From contig JAGDZQ010000015.1 in the NCBI GenBank assembly GCA_049115715.1, positions 124,001 through 188,000 of the forward strand: 64,000 nucleotides of DNA, read 5' to 3'. The stretch's first letter is position 1, and each line of letters opens with the position of its first letter. Shown here piece after piece: positions 43,540 to 51,691 of the stretch. Source of the stretch: JAMZMI01 sp049115715. GTDB taxonomy: Bacteria; Bacteroidota; Bacteroidia; Cytophagales; Cyclobacteriaceae. The notes beneath the pieces were generated by a model. It was not told the origin of the DNA. It ran no database searches and worked only from the letters and a program-made list of their open reading frames with translations. Position numbers and translations under genes: made by a program.

Positions 43540-44577
43540 TTAGGCTATGCCAAGGTCAGCTACTATTGCTTTATTTATGTCCTTAATCAGGTCTGGCCCT
43601 TTATAAACCAAACCGGAATAGATCTGAACTAAATTGGCTCCTGCTTTCATCTTGTCCACAGCGTCTTTTCCTGATAGGATACCCCCAACACCTATAATAG
43701 GTATTTTCTGATTTCTGTCTCTGATGTACTTGATCACTTCATTTGATCTATCTAAAACGGGTGCTCCGCTCAATCCTCCATTTCCAATTTTTTCCAGAGT
43801 GCTTTCACTTTCTTTTAATCCACTTCTGTCTATGGTAGTGTTGGTGGCAATGATGCCATCCAGGTTGATGCTTCTTGCAATATCAAGAATATCATCTAGC
43901 TGTCCATCCGTGAGGTCTGGAGCTATTTTTAATAAGATTGGTTTAGGCTCTTTTTTCTTGTTGTTTTCTGTCTGAAGTGTTTTAAGTAGGTTTTCTAAAG
44001 GCTCTTTTTCTTGCAGCTTGCGAAGGTCAGGGGTGTTGGGAGAGCTTACATTAACAACAAAGTAATCGACAACTGGGAATAGTTTTTCGTAGCATTTGAG
44101 GTAATCACTTTCTGCTTCCTCATTGGGGGTTACTTTGTTTTTGCCGATGTTTCCTCCAACGATGATTCCTTTGGGTCTGGTTTGTAGGTTTTCAAAGGCG
44201 GCTTCCATGCCGTCGTTGTTGAAACCCATTCTGTTGATGAGGGCATTGTCTTCTGTCAACCTAAAAAGTCTTGGTTGAGGGTTTCCGGATTGGGCTAGCG
44301 GTGTTACGGTTCCTACTTCAATGAATCCGAAACCCATGGCCGAGAATTCGTGAATGAACTGTGCGTTTTTGTCAAACCCGGCTGCCAGACCGACTGGGTT
44401 TCTGAATTTGAGCCCGAAAAGCTCTCTTTCAATTTTTGGGTCTTGATAGTTATAGATGCTTGAAAAAAGGGATTTGAAGAAAGGGATTTTGAAAAGAACT
44501 CTCAGTGACTTGGTAGTGAAATGGTGTGCTTTTTCAGCTGAAAGGAGAAATAGGAAGTTTTTGAGGAGTTGGTACAT
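43540..44577 (-). CDS. pyrD: Dihydroorotate dehydrogenase (quinone), class 2
   Basis: PyrD oxidises dihydroorotate to orotate with quinone as acceptor at the inner membrane, the fourth step of UMP synthesis. The 345-residue protein has the class 2 N-terminal amphipathic extension (about 1-45). FMN and substrate motifs are GLAAGFDKNAQ, MGFGFIEVGTVTPLAQSG, NRMGFNNDG, VNVSSPNTPDLR with the catalytic Ser, and IGVGGILSGKDA. It is upstream of ftsK with a 33-base gap. Confidence 0.97.
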   Translation of the reverse strand: MYQLLKNFLFLLSAEKAHHFTTKSLRVLFKIPFFKSLFSSIYNYQDPKIERELFGLKFRNPVGLAAGFDKNAQFIHEFSAMGFGFIEVGTVTPLAQSGNPQPRLFRLTEDNALINRMGFNNDGMEAAFENLQTRPKGIIVGGNIGKNKVTPNEEAESDYLKCYEKLFPVVDYFVVNVSSPNTPDLRKLQEKEPLENLLKTLQTENNKKKEPKPILLKIAPDLTDGQLDDILDIARSINLDGIIATNTTIDRSGLKESESTLEKIGNGGLSGAPVLDRSNEVIKYIRDRNQKIPIIGVGGILSGKDAVDKMKAGANLVQIYSGLVYKGPDLIKDINKAIVADLGIA

Positions 44578-44642
44578 TAAAAAGTTAGATGTTGTCTTAG
44601 GTGCTAAATTAGTAGTTGATGAAGTCAGTTTTATCAGACGGA

Positions 44643-44993
44643 TTATCTGTCTGAATTAATTTTGTTCAGAAGGTCTGTTATTTCTAGTTTGAGTACAGGA
44701 AGATCTCTGGTTGCGGTTGTCCAAACGATTTCATCCGAAATAGAATCATATCCGTGAATAATTCTGTTTCTGAAATCCACAATTTTTCTTGCTTGAGAAA
44801 TTTTAATATCAGGGTCTAAGGAAAGAATTCTATTGATTGCTTCTCCGATTATTTCGAGGTTTCTTTCAATCGCTCTTTTCGCGGTTCTATTATTTTTATA
44901 GAGGAAGAAGTCTTTTGTCTCAGGAAGATCCATTTCTATTTCTTCTATCGAGTTAAGAACGTCAAGAAGCCAGACGTTGACTCTATTATTCAT
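44643..44993 (-). CDS. hepT: HepT-like HEPN RNase toxin (DUF86)
   Basis: This is the toxin of the HepT/MntA toxin-antitoxin type, a HEPN-domain ribonuclease of 116 residues. The catalytic Rx4HxY motif is intact: Arg75, His80, Tyr82 in RNRIIHGY. In studied pairs the antitoxin MntA silences HepT by adding AMP to the tyrosine. The gene overlaps mntA by 8 bases with mntA first, the usual order. A 9-bp imperfect hairpin spans the stop codon. The motif suggests an active toxin. Confidence 0.92.
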   Translation of the reverse strand: MNNRVNVWLLDVLNSIEEIEMDLPETKDFFLYKNNRTAKRAIERNLEIIGEAINRILSLDPDIKISQARKIVDFRNRIIHGYDSISDEIVWTTATRDLPVLKLEITDLLNKINSDR

Positions 44994-45285
44994 AGAGAGC
45001 GATCTTAGTATTATTTATCTCTTCGATTAAAAATTTGTTTGATAGTGCTCTGGCCTCCAAAAGGTCAATTTTTCTTTTAAAGAGCTTTTGAAGAGCTTCT
45101 TTGAGTGACTGATATTTGTCAGTATACTCGTAGGGGTCGGAAATATTGATATCAACAATAAGGTCAATGTCACTGTCGTCGGAAGAGTTGTTTTTTGCTT
45201 CGCTACCAAATATGTAAAGAGATTTGACTTTGTTTTCTAAACAGAGTTTTCTAACGCTTTCTAATTTATTGGCAACCAATAACAT
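44986..45285 (-). CDS. mntA: MntA-like minimal nucleotidyltransferase antitoxin
   Basis: This is the antitoxin partner of HepT, a 99-residue minimal nucleotidyltransferase of the pol-beta superfamily. The active-site pattern GSx10DxD is exact: Gly27-Ser28, Asp39, Asp41 (IFGSEAKN ... DSDIDLIVD). The known activity of the family is AMPylation of HepT. The ATG is the first in frame and the gene overlaps hepT by 8 bases. A structured repeat lies upstream in the 185-base gap to xerD. Confidence 0.92.
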   Translation of the reverse strand: MLLVANKLESVRKLCLENKVKSLYIFGSEAKNNSSDDSDIDLIVDINISDPYEYTDKYQSLKEALQKLFKRKIDLLEARALSNKFLIEEINNTKIALYE

Positions 45286-45393
45286 GGCTCAAAATTAATG
45301 ATAAAAGTGTTTAAATGAAGTTCATTGTAAAATTTCACGCAAACAATTATAAGTAATCGGAATAGCGTAAATGAAACTAGCGAAGGACTACTT

Positions 45394-45460
45394 GCACCAG
45401 GGATAGAGGCGGTACCCCGCAGCGCAGCGAGGAGTATAGCCGATAGCCCGCTCGGGTGCC
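45394..45460 (+). repeat. Structured intergenic repeat, copy 2
   Basis: This GC-rich block has outer arms GCACC and GGTGC, inner TACCCC/GGAGTA arms with one mismatch, and a GCAGCGCAGCG core. It aligns with copy 1 near 24.2 kb in the same orientation over GGATAG-N5-GGTAyCCC and ATA-N4-GATAGCCC. It begins about 10 bases beyond the xerD stop, so it sits in the 3' region of that gene. Confidence 0.6.
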
Positions 45461-45470
45461 ATTAAAATTA

Positions 45471-46370
45471 TTAACTCCTTGGATGATAGTCTAAAATGAC
45501 TTGCTTCAAATAGTCGCGATCGAGATGGGTGTAGATCTCCGTAGTGGTGATGGACTCATGGCCGAGCATCTCTTGAACGGCTCGTAAATCTGCTCCTCCT
45601 TCGATCAGGTGGGTCGCAAAGGAATGTCGAAAAGTATGGGGGCTGATGTTTTTCTTAAGGTCGACTGATGCGGCCAAGTCTTTGATGATCATAAAGATCA
45701 TCACTCTGCTGAGTTTGGCTCCTCGCTTATTAAGGAAAATGAAGTCTTCGTTTCCGGGCTTGATTTTGATATGGGTTCGTACTTCGGTTCTGTAAATTTT
45801 GATTTGCTTAAGTGCTTCGCCTCCTATGGGTACGAGTCTTTCTTTGCTTCCTTTTCCGATTACGCGAATGAACCCGATATCGTCGTAGATGTTGCTGATT
45901 TTTAAATCGATCAGTTCGGAAACACGAAGGCCAGAGCTATAGAGTGTTTCGAGCATGGCGCGATTTCGGGTTCCCTGAGGTGTGCTGTGATCGATTGCGG
46001 CGAAAAGAGCTTCGATCTCATGAAACTCCAGCGTGTCGGGCAATTTTCTCCCAAGTTTAGGTGCTTCTAGTAGTTCTGATGGGTCTGTGCTGCTGATTTG
46101 TTCATAAAGAAGGAATTTGAAGAAGGCTTTAAGTCCTGAAATTATTCTGGCTTGGGAGTGCTGAGAGAGGCCTAGCTCGTTGATGAACTCGATAAAATCT
46201 ACTAAATCTTGCTGAGTGACCTTTATGGGAGTGCGCTCTATGGCCTTGATTTCGAAAAACTGCTTTAATTTCGTAATGTCACGTAGGTAGGCTTGAATGC
46301 TATTGTCTGCTAGGGATCTTTCTAGCTTAAGGTAACTTTTGAACTGCTTGATGTGAATATCCCAACTCAT
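45471..46370 (-). CDS. xerD: Tyrosine recombinase XerD/XerC
   Basis: This site-specific recombinase resolves chromosome dimers at dif with FtsK. The 299-residue protein has a SAM-like N-terminal core-binding domain (5-90) and a catalytic domain with Arg in SSGLRVSELI, Lys in IGKGSKERLVP, HTFRHSFATHL for the His-x-x-Arg, His in LGHESITTTEIYTH, and nucleophile Tyr280. Length and N-terminus fit the housekeeping XerC/D class rather than an integrase. Divergent aroQ next door is a recurrent neighbour in the phylum. Whether it is XerC or XerD is not settled; XerD is the more common annotation. Confidence 0.93.
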   Translation of the reverse strand: MSWDIHIKQFKSYLKLERSLADNSIQAYLRDITKLKQFFEIKAIERTPIKVTQQDLVDFIEFINELGLSQHSQARIISGLKAFFKFLLYEQISSTDPSELLEAPKLGRKLPDTLEFHEIEALFAAIDHSTPQGTRNRAMLETLYSSGLRVSELIDLKISNIYDDIGFIRVIGKGSKERLVPIGGEALKQIKIYRTEVRTHIKIKPGNEDFIFLNKRGAKLSRVMIFMIIKDLAASVDLKKNISPHTFRHSFATHLIEGGADLRAVQEMLGHESITTTEIYTHLDRDYLKQVILDYHPRS

Positions 46371-46461
46371 TGGATGCTAATTTAGTGTTTCGAATTGGTA
46401 TATAAGAATTAAAGAAAGGTACAGGTAGTGCTTACTTTCCGATGCTCCTAAACATACGAAA

Positions 46462-46881
46462 ATGAATATCATCATCATTAATGGCCCGAATTTGAATCTG
46501 CTTGGTAAGCGGGAGGTAGATATTTACGGATCACAGACGTTTGAAGATTACTACGCGGTGCTTAAGGAGAAGCTCTCGGGTGTCTCGCTGGAGTATTTTC
46601 AGTCGAATAGTGAAGGGGATTTGATCGATAAGATTCATGAGGTTGGATTTTCCTACGATGGTATTGTAGTGAATCTGGCTGGATATACACATACTTCGGT
46701 TGCACTGGCAGATGCAATTGCGGCTGTCAATACACCAGTTATTGAGGTTCATATTTCTAATATTCATTCACGGGAACAGTTCAGGCACCACACTTATACG
46801 GGAGCGAAAAGTGTTGGGATTATTTCAGGTTTAGGGTTGAAGGGATACGAGTTTGCTGTTAGGTATTTTCTGGAGAAATGA
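46462..46881 (+). CDS. aroQ: 3-dehydroquinate dehydratase, type II
   Basis: AroQ converts 3-dehydroquinate to 3-dehydroshikimate in the shikimate pathway. The 139-residue protein has IINGPNLNLLGKREVDIYG with the catalytic Tyr region, VNLAGYTHTSVALADAI, VIEVHISNIHSREQFRHHTY with catalytic His, and IISGLGLKGYEFAV. Length is typical of the dodecameric type II enzyme. Its last four bases overlap the start of the aminotransferase gene (ATGA). Confidence 0.96.
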   Translation: MNIIIINGPNLNLLGKREVDIYGSQTFEDYYAVLKEKLSGVSLEYFQSNSEGDLIDKIHEVGFSYDGIVVNLAGYTHTSVALADAIAAVNTPVIEVHISNIHSREQFRHHTYTGAKSVGIISGLGLKGYEFAVRYFLEK

Positions 46882-47930
46882 ACGTAGCGAATTTTTATCC
46901 GGGTCCGTCAAGGGTTTATTCTAGCGTTACAGAATACATGTATGAGGCTAAAATGAATGGAATGATGTCTGCCAATCATCGAAGTGACCAGTTCATGGAA
47001 ATGATGTCGGAGACAAAATCTATTCTGAAAGAAAAGCTACTTATACCTGATCATTATGAAATAGCATTCACGTCTTCTGCTACGGAGAACTGGGAAATCA
47101 TTTCACAATCTTTGGTGCGAAAGGGGAGTTTCCATTTTTACAATGGGGCTTTTGGTGAAAAGTGGTTTGGCTATGCAGACAAAATTGGGAAGGCGAGCAA
47201 AGCTGAGTTCGATATCAATGAGTCATTGCCAGTGACTGAATTGCCAGATGATTGTGACGTGATTTGTGTGACTCAAAATGAGACTTCTACTGGCACTCAG
47301 GTTTCCAATGAGAGTCTCAAAAAGCTAAAGCTGATAAACGCTGATAAACTGATCGCCGTTGATGTGACGTCTTCCATAGGTGGGATTAAATTGGATTTTG
47401 AAAACGCTGACTACTGGTATGCTTCGGTGCAAAAGTGTCTAGGGCTTCCGGCTGGCCTTGGGCTTATAATTCTATCTCCAAAGGCTATGGAAAGGGCCTT
47501 TGAAATCGACGAAAGAAATCACTATAATAGTCTGGTAAGTATTATTGAAAATACCAGGAAAAACCAGACTCAATATACTCCAAATGTATTGGGTATTTTT
47601 CTACTAAATAGAACTCAGGGGGCTTCTAAGGGCATTGAATTTGTTGAAACCAGGGGACAAAAAAAACTTGCTGGATATGAAGCTTTTTTTGAGGGTCTGA
47701 GCGGGTTTGAGTATTTGATTCATAATGAGGAAGTTCGATCTAAAACTGTGCTGACGCTTAAGCACGATAATCCTCAGAGGCTAAGGGAAGAAGCTAACAA
47801 TCGTAGAATAATCCTTGGAGCTGGGTACGGCAAATGGAAGTCAGGGACTTTTCGTATTGCAAATTTCCCAGCTGTCAAAACCAAGGAGATCAATAAGCTC
47901 TTTGATTTTTTGACTGAGAAGTATACTTAA
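46878..47930 (+). CDS. Class V aminotransferase (SerC-like)
   Basis: This is a PLP-dependent enzyme of fold type I, aminotransferase class V. The 350-residue protein starts with a SerC-like NFYPGPSRVYSSV. The PLP-binding Lys is Lys186 (ASVQKCLGLPAGLG), with Asp162 in AVDVTSSIGGI as the pyridine-nitrogen partner. It is distant from canonical phosphoserine aminotransferase and could act on phosphoserine, alanine/glyoxylate or a related substrate. It is coupled to aroQ by a 4-base overlap, which does not by itself reveal the substrate. Confidence 0.85.
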   Translation: MNVANFYPGPSRVYSSVTEYMYEAKMNGMMSANHRSDQFMEMMSETKSILKEKLLIPDHYEIAFTSSATENWEIISQSLVRKGSFHFYNGAFGEKWFGYADKIGKASKAEFDINESLPVTELPDDCDVICVTQNETSTGTQVSNESLKKLKLINADKLIAVDVTSSIGGIKLDFENADYWYASVQKCLGLPAGLGLIILSPKAMERAFEIDERNHYNSLVSIIENTRKNQTQYTPNVLGIFLLNRTQGASKGIEFVETRGQKKLAGYEAFFEGLSGFEYLIHNEEVRSKTVLTLKHDNPQRLREEANNRRIILGAGYGKWKSGTFRIANFPAVKTKEINKLFDFLTEKYT

Positions 47931-47975
47931 AAGTGATGTGCGGGTTCCTCTTTAAGACTTTGGTAATGCCAAATG

Positions 47976-49235
47976 CTACGTTGCAGGAAGCACCATGGTT
48001 TTAACTTCTCCGAAACCGACTCTTTTTCCGAGTTTTTCAGAATGACCTTTTATAATAACCGTATCTCCATCTTCAATGAATTTACGCGTGATTCCATCTG
48101 GAAATTGGAGAGGTTTTGTTCCTTTCCAAGCAAGCTCTAGCATGGAGCCATAGCTGTCTGGGGTAGGACCGCTAATGGTTCCAGAGGCATAAAGATCTCC
48201 AACTTTCAAATTACAGCCATTGATTGTCTGATGAGCGAGTTGCTGACATATGTTCCAATACATATACTTGAAATTCGATTGGGAGACTTGATGCGGGTTT
48301 CTATTGTCTGGTTGAATATAGACTTCCAGATTAATATCAAAATTTTTATCTCCTGAGCTCCGTAGATAGGGAAGGACTTCTGGATCTTGTTTTGGAGAGG
48401 AGGTTCGATAAGGCTGTAAAGCCTCCAAAGTCACAATCCAAGGTGAAACACTTGAGGCAAAATTCTTTGCTAAAAATGGCCCAAGGGGTACGTACTCCCA
48501 AACCTGAACATCCCGTGCAGACCAGTCATTAAATAAGACAAAACCAAAGATGTGTTCTTCTGCTTGCTCGGTTGAAACAGTGCTTCCCAGATCAGTTTCC
48601 TTCCCGGTGATGAAAGCCAATTCTAATTCAAAGTCGAGCCTTTTGGTTGGCCCAAATTCGGGAAGTTCTTTTTTGGGGTCTTTGGTTTGACCTTTTGGTC
48701 GATGTATGGGCACGCCACTTGGGATGATCGAGGAGGCTCTGCCATGATAGCCGACAGGCAAGTGTTTCCAGTTGGGAAGTAGGGCGTTTTCAGGGTCGCG
48801 AAACATGGTGCCTACATTTGTGGCGTGCTCGATACTGGAGTAGAAGTCTGTGTAGTTTTCCACCTTTACTGGCATGAGCATTGTTACGTTTTTACTTGGG
48901 ATAAACGCCTGACTTCTGGTAGAGATGTCACCTTGAAGTGGGGATTCTTCAAGGAGTAATTCTTGAATTTTGATTCGTACTTTATTTGTCACTGGTTTCC
49001 CTAATGCAATGAATGGGTTTAGGACTTGAGACCTGAAAATGCCTTTTGGGAGATCGAATTCTTCGAAATAACCTTGATCGTGAAGTACGCTCAAATCAAC
49101 AACAAAGTCTCCAATGGCAGTTGCTCCTGCATAGGGAGTATTTTCGTTTTGATATATTCCAAATGGAATATTGTAGATAGAGAAATCTGAGTCTTCAGCT
49201 ACTTCAATGAAGCTTTTGAGTAGTTTCATTTTCAA
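47976..49235 (-). CDS. fahA: Fumarylacetoacetase
   Basis: FahA hydrolyses fumarylacetoacetate to fumarate and acetoacetate, the last step of tyrosine degradation. The 419-residue protein has the N-terminal SH3-like domain and the catalytic domain with NYTDFYSSIEHATNVGTMFR, LPVGYHGRASS, the acidic metal ligands in RLDFELELAFITGKE, and FNDWSARDVQVWEYVPLGPF. It is the third gene of a leftward hmgA-hppD-fahA operon. Seven bases separate it from hppD. A second in-frame ATG two codons in is equally possible. Maleylacetoacetate isomerase is not in the window. Confidence 0.96.
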   Translation of the reverse strand: MKMKLLKSFIEVAEDSDFSIYNIPFGIYQNENTPYAGATAIGDFVVDLSVLHDQGYFEEFDLPKGIFRSQVLNPFIALGKPVTNKVRIKIQELLLEESPLQGDISTRSQAFIPSKNVTMLMPVKVENYTDFYSSIEHATNVGTMFRDPENALLPNWKHLPVGYHGRASSIIPSGVPIHRPKGQTKDPKKELPEFGPTKRLDFELELAFITGKETDLGSTVSTEQAEEHIFGFVLFNDWSARDVQVWEYVPLGPFLAKNFASSVSPWIVTLEALQPYRTSSPKQDPEVLPYLRSSGDKNFDINLEVYIQPDNRNPHQVSQSNFKYMYWNICQQLAHQTINGCNLKVGDLYASGTISGPTPDSYGSMLELAWKGTKPLQFPDGITRKFIEDGDTVIIKGHSEKLGKRVGFGEVKTMVLPAT

Positions 49236-49242
49236 TACTATT

Positions 49243-50376
49243 TTAAAGTGTTCCTCTTAATTCCTGTTCTCTTTCTATTGATTCGAAAAGTGCTTTGAAG
49301 TTTCCTTTTCCAAAGGATTGAGCTCCTTTTCTTTGGATGATTTCAAAAAACATCGTTGGCCTGTTAACAACTGGTTTGGTGAAGATTTGAAGTAGGTAGC
49401 CTTCGTCATCTCGATCAACAAGAATGTTGAGTTTTTTCAAAGGCTCAAGGTCTTCGTCAATTTCACCTACTCTTGCAAACAGGTCGTCATAATAAACTTC
49501 AGGTACATGTAAGAATTCAACTCCTCTGCTTCGCAGGTCTGATACTGTTTTGATAATGTCATCTGTTGCAACAGCAATGTGTTGTACGCCGGCACCATTG
49601 TAAAACTGAATGTATTCTTCTATTTGAGACTTTCGCTTTCCATCAGCTGGTTCATTGATTGGAAATTTGATTCGCCCATTTCCATTGCTCATGACCTTGC
49701 TCATGAGAGCGGTGTACTCTGTAGAAATGTCCTTATCATCGAACGAAACTAACTGAGTGAACCCCATCACCTTTGCATAGAACTCACACCATTTGTTCAT
49801 TTCTCCCAGATCAACATTTCCCACCATATGGTCTATGAACTTTAGTCCCACAGGAGTGGTTTTTAGATCTGACTTCCATTCTTGGAAGCCAGGAAGGAAT
49901 GGTCCATCGTATTGATCTCTTTGAATAAAGAGATGTACTGTGTCTCCGTATGTGTGGATTCCCGATGAGATTACTGATCCATTTTCATCCTGCTTTATAG
50001 TAGGAGCGAGGTAGGATTTTGCTCCTTTTTGCGTGGTGACTTTCCAAGCTTCCTTAGCGTCATCTACCCAAAGTGCAATGACTTTCACTCCGTCACCATG
50101 TTGATTGATATGATCGTTTATTTCATGGTCTTTCACCAAAGAAGAAGTGAGAACCAGACGAATTTTGTCTTGTTTCAAAACAAAGGATACGCTTTCCTTA
50201 TTGCCCGTTTCCAGACCGGAGTAGGCAACTGGCTCGAACCCAAATGCAGTCTGATAAAAATAAGCCGATTGCTTCGCGTTCCCTACATATAGCTCTATGT
50301 AGTCAGTGCCGTTAAGCGGAAGAAAGTCTTCTGCTTCAGCGAATATCTTTGGGATGTTTTGAGTTTCTGTAATCAT
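49243..50376 (-). CDS. hppD: 4-hydroxyphenylpyruvate dioxygenase
   Basis: HppD converts 4-hydroxyphenylpyruvate to homogentisate using Fe(II) and O2. Two glyoxalase-like domains are seen. The iron ligands are His in KFIDHMVGNV, His in VQHIAVATDD and Glu in FFEIIQRKG near the C-terminus. The chosen ATG starts MITETQN and gives 377 residues, leaving 17 bases after the hmgA stop. An in-frame ATG 30 bases upstream would add ten residues and overlap hmgA by 13 bases. Confidence 0.96.
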   Translation of the reverse strand: MITETQNIPKIFAEAEDFLPLNGTDYIELYVGNAKQSAYFYQTAFGFEPVAYSGLETGNKESVSFVLKQDKIRLVLTSSLVKDHEINDHINQHGDGVKVIALWVDDAKEAWKVTTQKGAKSYLAPTIKQDENGSVISSGIHTYGDTVHLFIQRDQYDGPFLPGFQEWKSDLKTTPVGLKFIDHMVGNVDLGEMNKWCEFYAKVMGFTQLVSFDDKDISTEYTALMSKVMSNGNGRIKFPINEPADGKRKSQIEEYIQFYNGAGVQHIAVATDDIIKTVSDLRSRGVEFLHVPEVYYDDLFARVGEIDEDLEPLKKLNILVDRDDEGYLLQIFTKPVVNRPTMFFEIIQRKGAQSFGKGNFKALFESIEREQELRGTL

Positions 50377-50393
50377 AATTTCAATTTCTTTTT

Positions 50394-51551
50394 TCAATCC
50401 AACCATGACTTGAAGTAGTCCGGAACTTCTATTTTCATTGCTTCTTCTGTGATCATCAATGGTTTAAATGTGTCAACCATCACAGCTAGTTCGTCTGTTT
50501 TGGTTTGGCCTATGCTTCGCTCCATGGCACCCGGATGAGGTCCGTGGGGAATGCCAGCAGGATGCAGTGTGATCTGGCCAACATCAATGTTGTTTCGACT
50601 CATGAAATCTCCATCAACATAATAGAGCACTTCATCAGAATCAATATTGCTGTGATTATATGGAGCGGGAATGGACTCTGGGTGATAGTCGTAAAGTCTT
50701 GGGCAAAATGAGCATACCACAAATGCGTCTGTTTCGAAAGTGACGTGAACGGGAGGTGGCTGGTGCACTCGTCCTGTGATTGGTTCAAAGTTGTGAATGG
50801 AGAAGGCATAAGGATAGTTGTATCCATCCCAACCTACGACATCAAAAGGGTGGGATGCGTACACATATTCATGAATCATGTTTTGCTTTCTTACCTTGAT
50901 CGTGAAGTCACCTTTTTCATCATGAGTTTCAAGGTTGACTGGTCTTCTGATATCTCGTTCGCAATAAGGCGAGTGCTCCAGAAGCTGACCAAACCAATTC
51001 CGGTACTTTTTTGGGAAGTAAATAGGCCTGCTCGATGAGACAATAAAGAGTCGGTTGTCTTGTGTTTCGAAGGTGATTTGATAGATCATTCCTCTCGGGA
51101 TCAATAGGTAATCACCATAGGCAAAGTCCAAATTTCCCAACATCGTTTTCAAAACTCCTTTTCCCTTATGTACAAACAGCAATTCGTCGCAATCGGTGTT
51201 TTTATAGAAATAATCTGTCATTGAATGCCTGGGGGCTGCAAGTTCTATTTGGCAGTCCTTATTGATAAGCTGAGTTTTTCTGCTTACCAGAAAATCGTCT
51301 TCAGGCATCACTTCAAATCCTGACAGGTTTCTAGAGAGCATGTTTTTATCAATGGCGACTTTTGGGGTAACGTCGTAGCTTTTTGTTACCGCTTTTACCA
51401 TGGTTGGCCTGTGACAGTGGTACATGAGCGACGACATGCCATCGAAACCAATGGTTCCAAAGAGTTGCTCATAGTAGAATCCCCCTTCGGTTTTTTTGAA
51501 GGCGGTGTGTCGCTTCTTTGGTATTTTACCTAATGAATGATAAATCGGCAT
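50394..51551 (-). CDS. hmgA: Homogentisate 1,2-dioxygenase
   Basis: HmgA opens the homogentisate ring to maleylacetoacetate. The 385-residue cupin protein has the iron-site region EVLYYVDGDFMSR and HPAGIPHGPHPGAMERS, and the N-terminal Gln/Tyr-rich segment GFYYEQLFGTIGFDGMSSL. It is shorter than the roughly 430-residue proteobacterial enzyme but matches the Bacteroidota form. It is the first gene of the operon; the 140-base upstream gap before the Glu/Leu dehydrogenase gene should carry the promoter. Confidence 0.94.
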   Translation of the reverse strand: MPIYHSLGKIPKKRHTAFKKTEGGFYYEQLFGTIGFDGMSSLMYHCHRPTMVKAVTKSYDVTPKVAIDKNMLSRNLSGFEVMPEDDFLVSRKTQLINKDCQIELAAPRHSMTDYFYKNTDCDELLFVHKGKGVLKTMLGNLDFAYGDYLLIPRGMIYQITFETQDNRLFIVSSSRPIYFPKKYRNWFGQLLEHSPYCERDIRRPVNLETHDEKGDFTIKVRKQNMIHEYVYASHPFDVVGWDGYNYPYAFSIHNFEPITGRVHQPPPVHVTFETDAFVVCSFCPRLYDYHPESIPAPYNHSNIDSDEVLYYVDGDFMSRNNIDVGQITLHPAGIPHGPHPGAMERSIGQTKTDELAVMVDTFKPLMITEEAMKIEVPDYFKSWLD

Positions 51552-51691
51552 AGCTTCTTGTTTTAGGTTAATCCTACTTTGTGAAACTTGTATTTTCTAT
51601 CTTGAGATGTCAAATTGACCATATCGAAATTCTTAGCTAAGATGTGTTTTGAAGGCCTCAACATGATAACTCTGATAAGTTATAAAGCAGA

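Noticed and set aside
45471..46370. Integrase of a mobile element
   Set aside because: Length and N-terminal domain fit housekeeping XerC/D, and the gene sits next to aroQ with no attachment-site duplication or tRNA.
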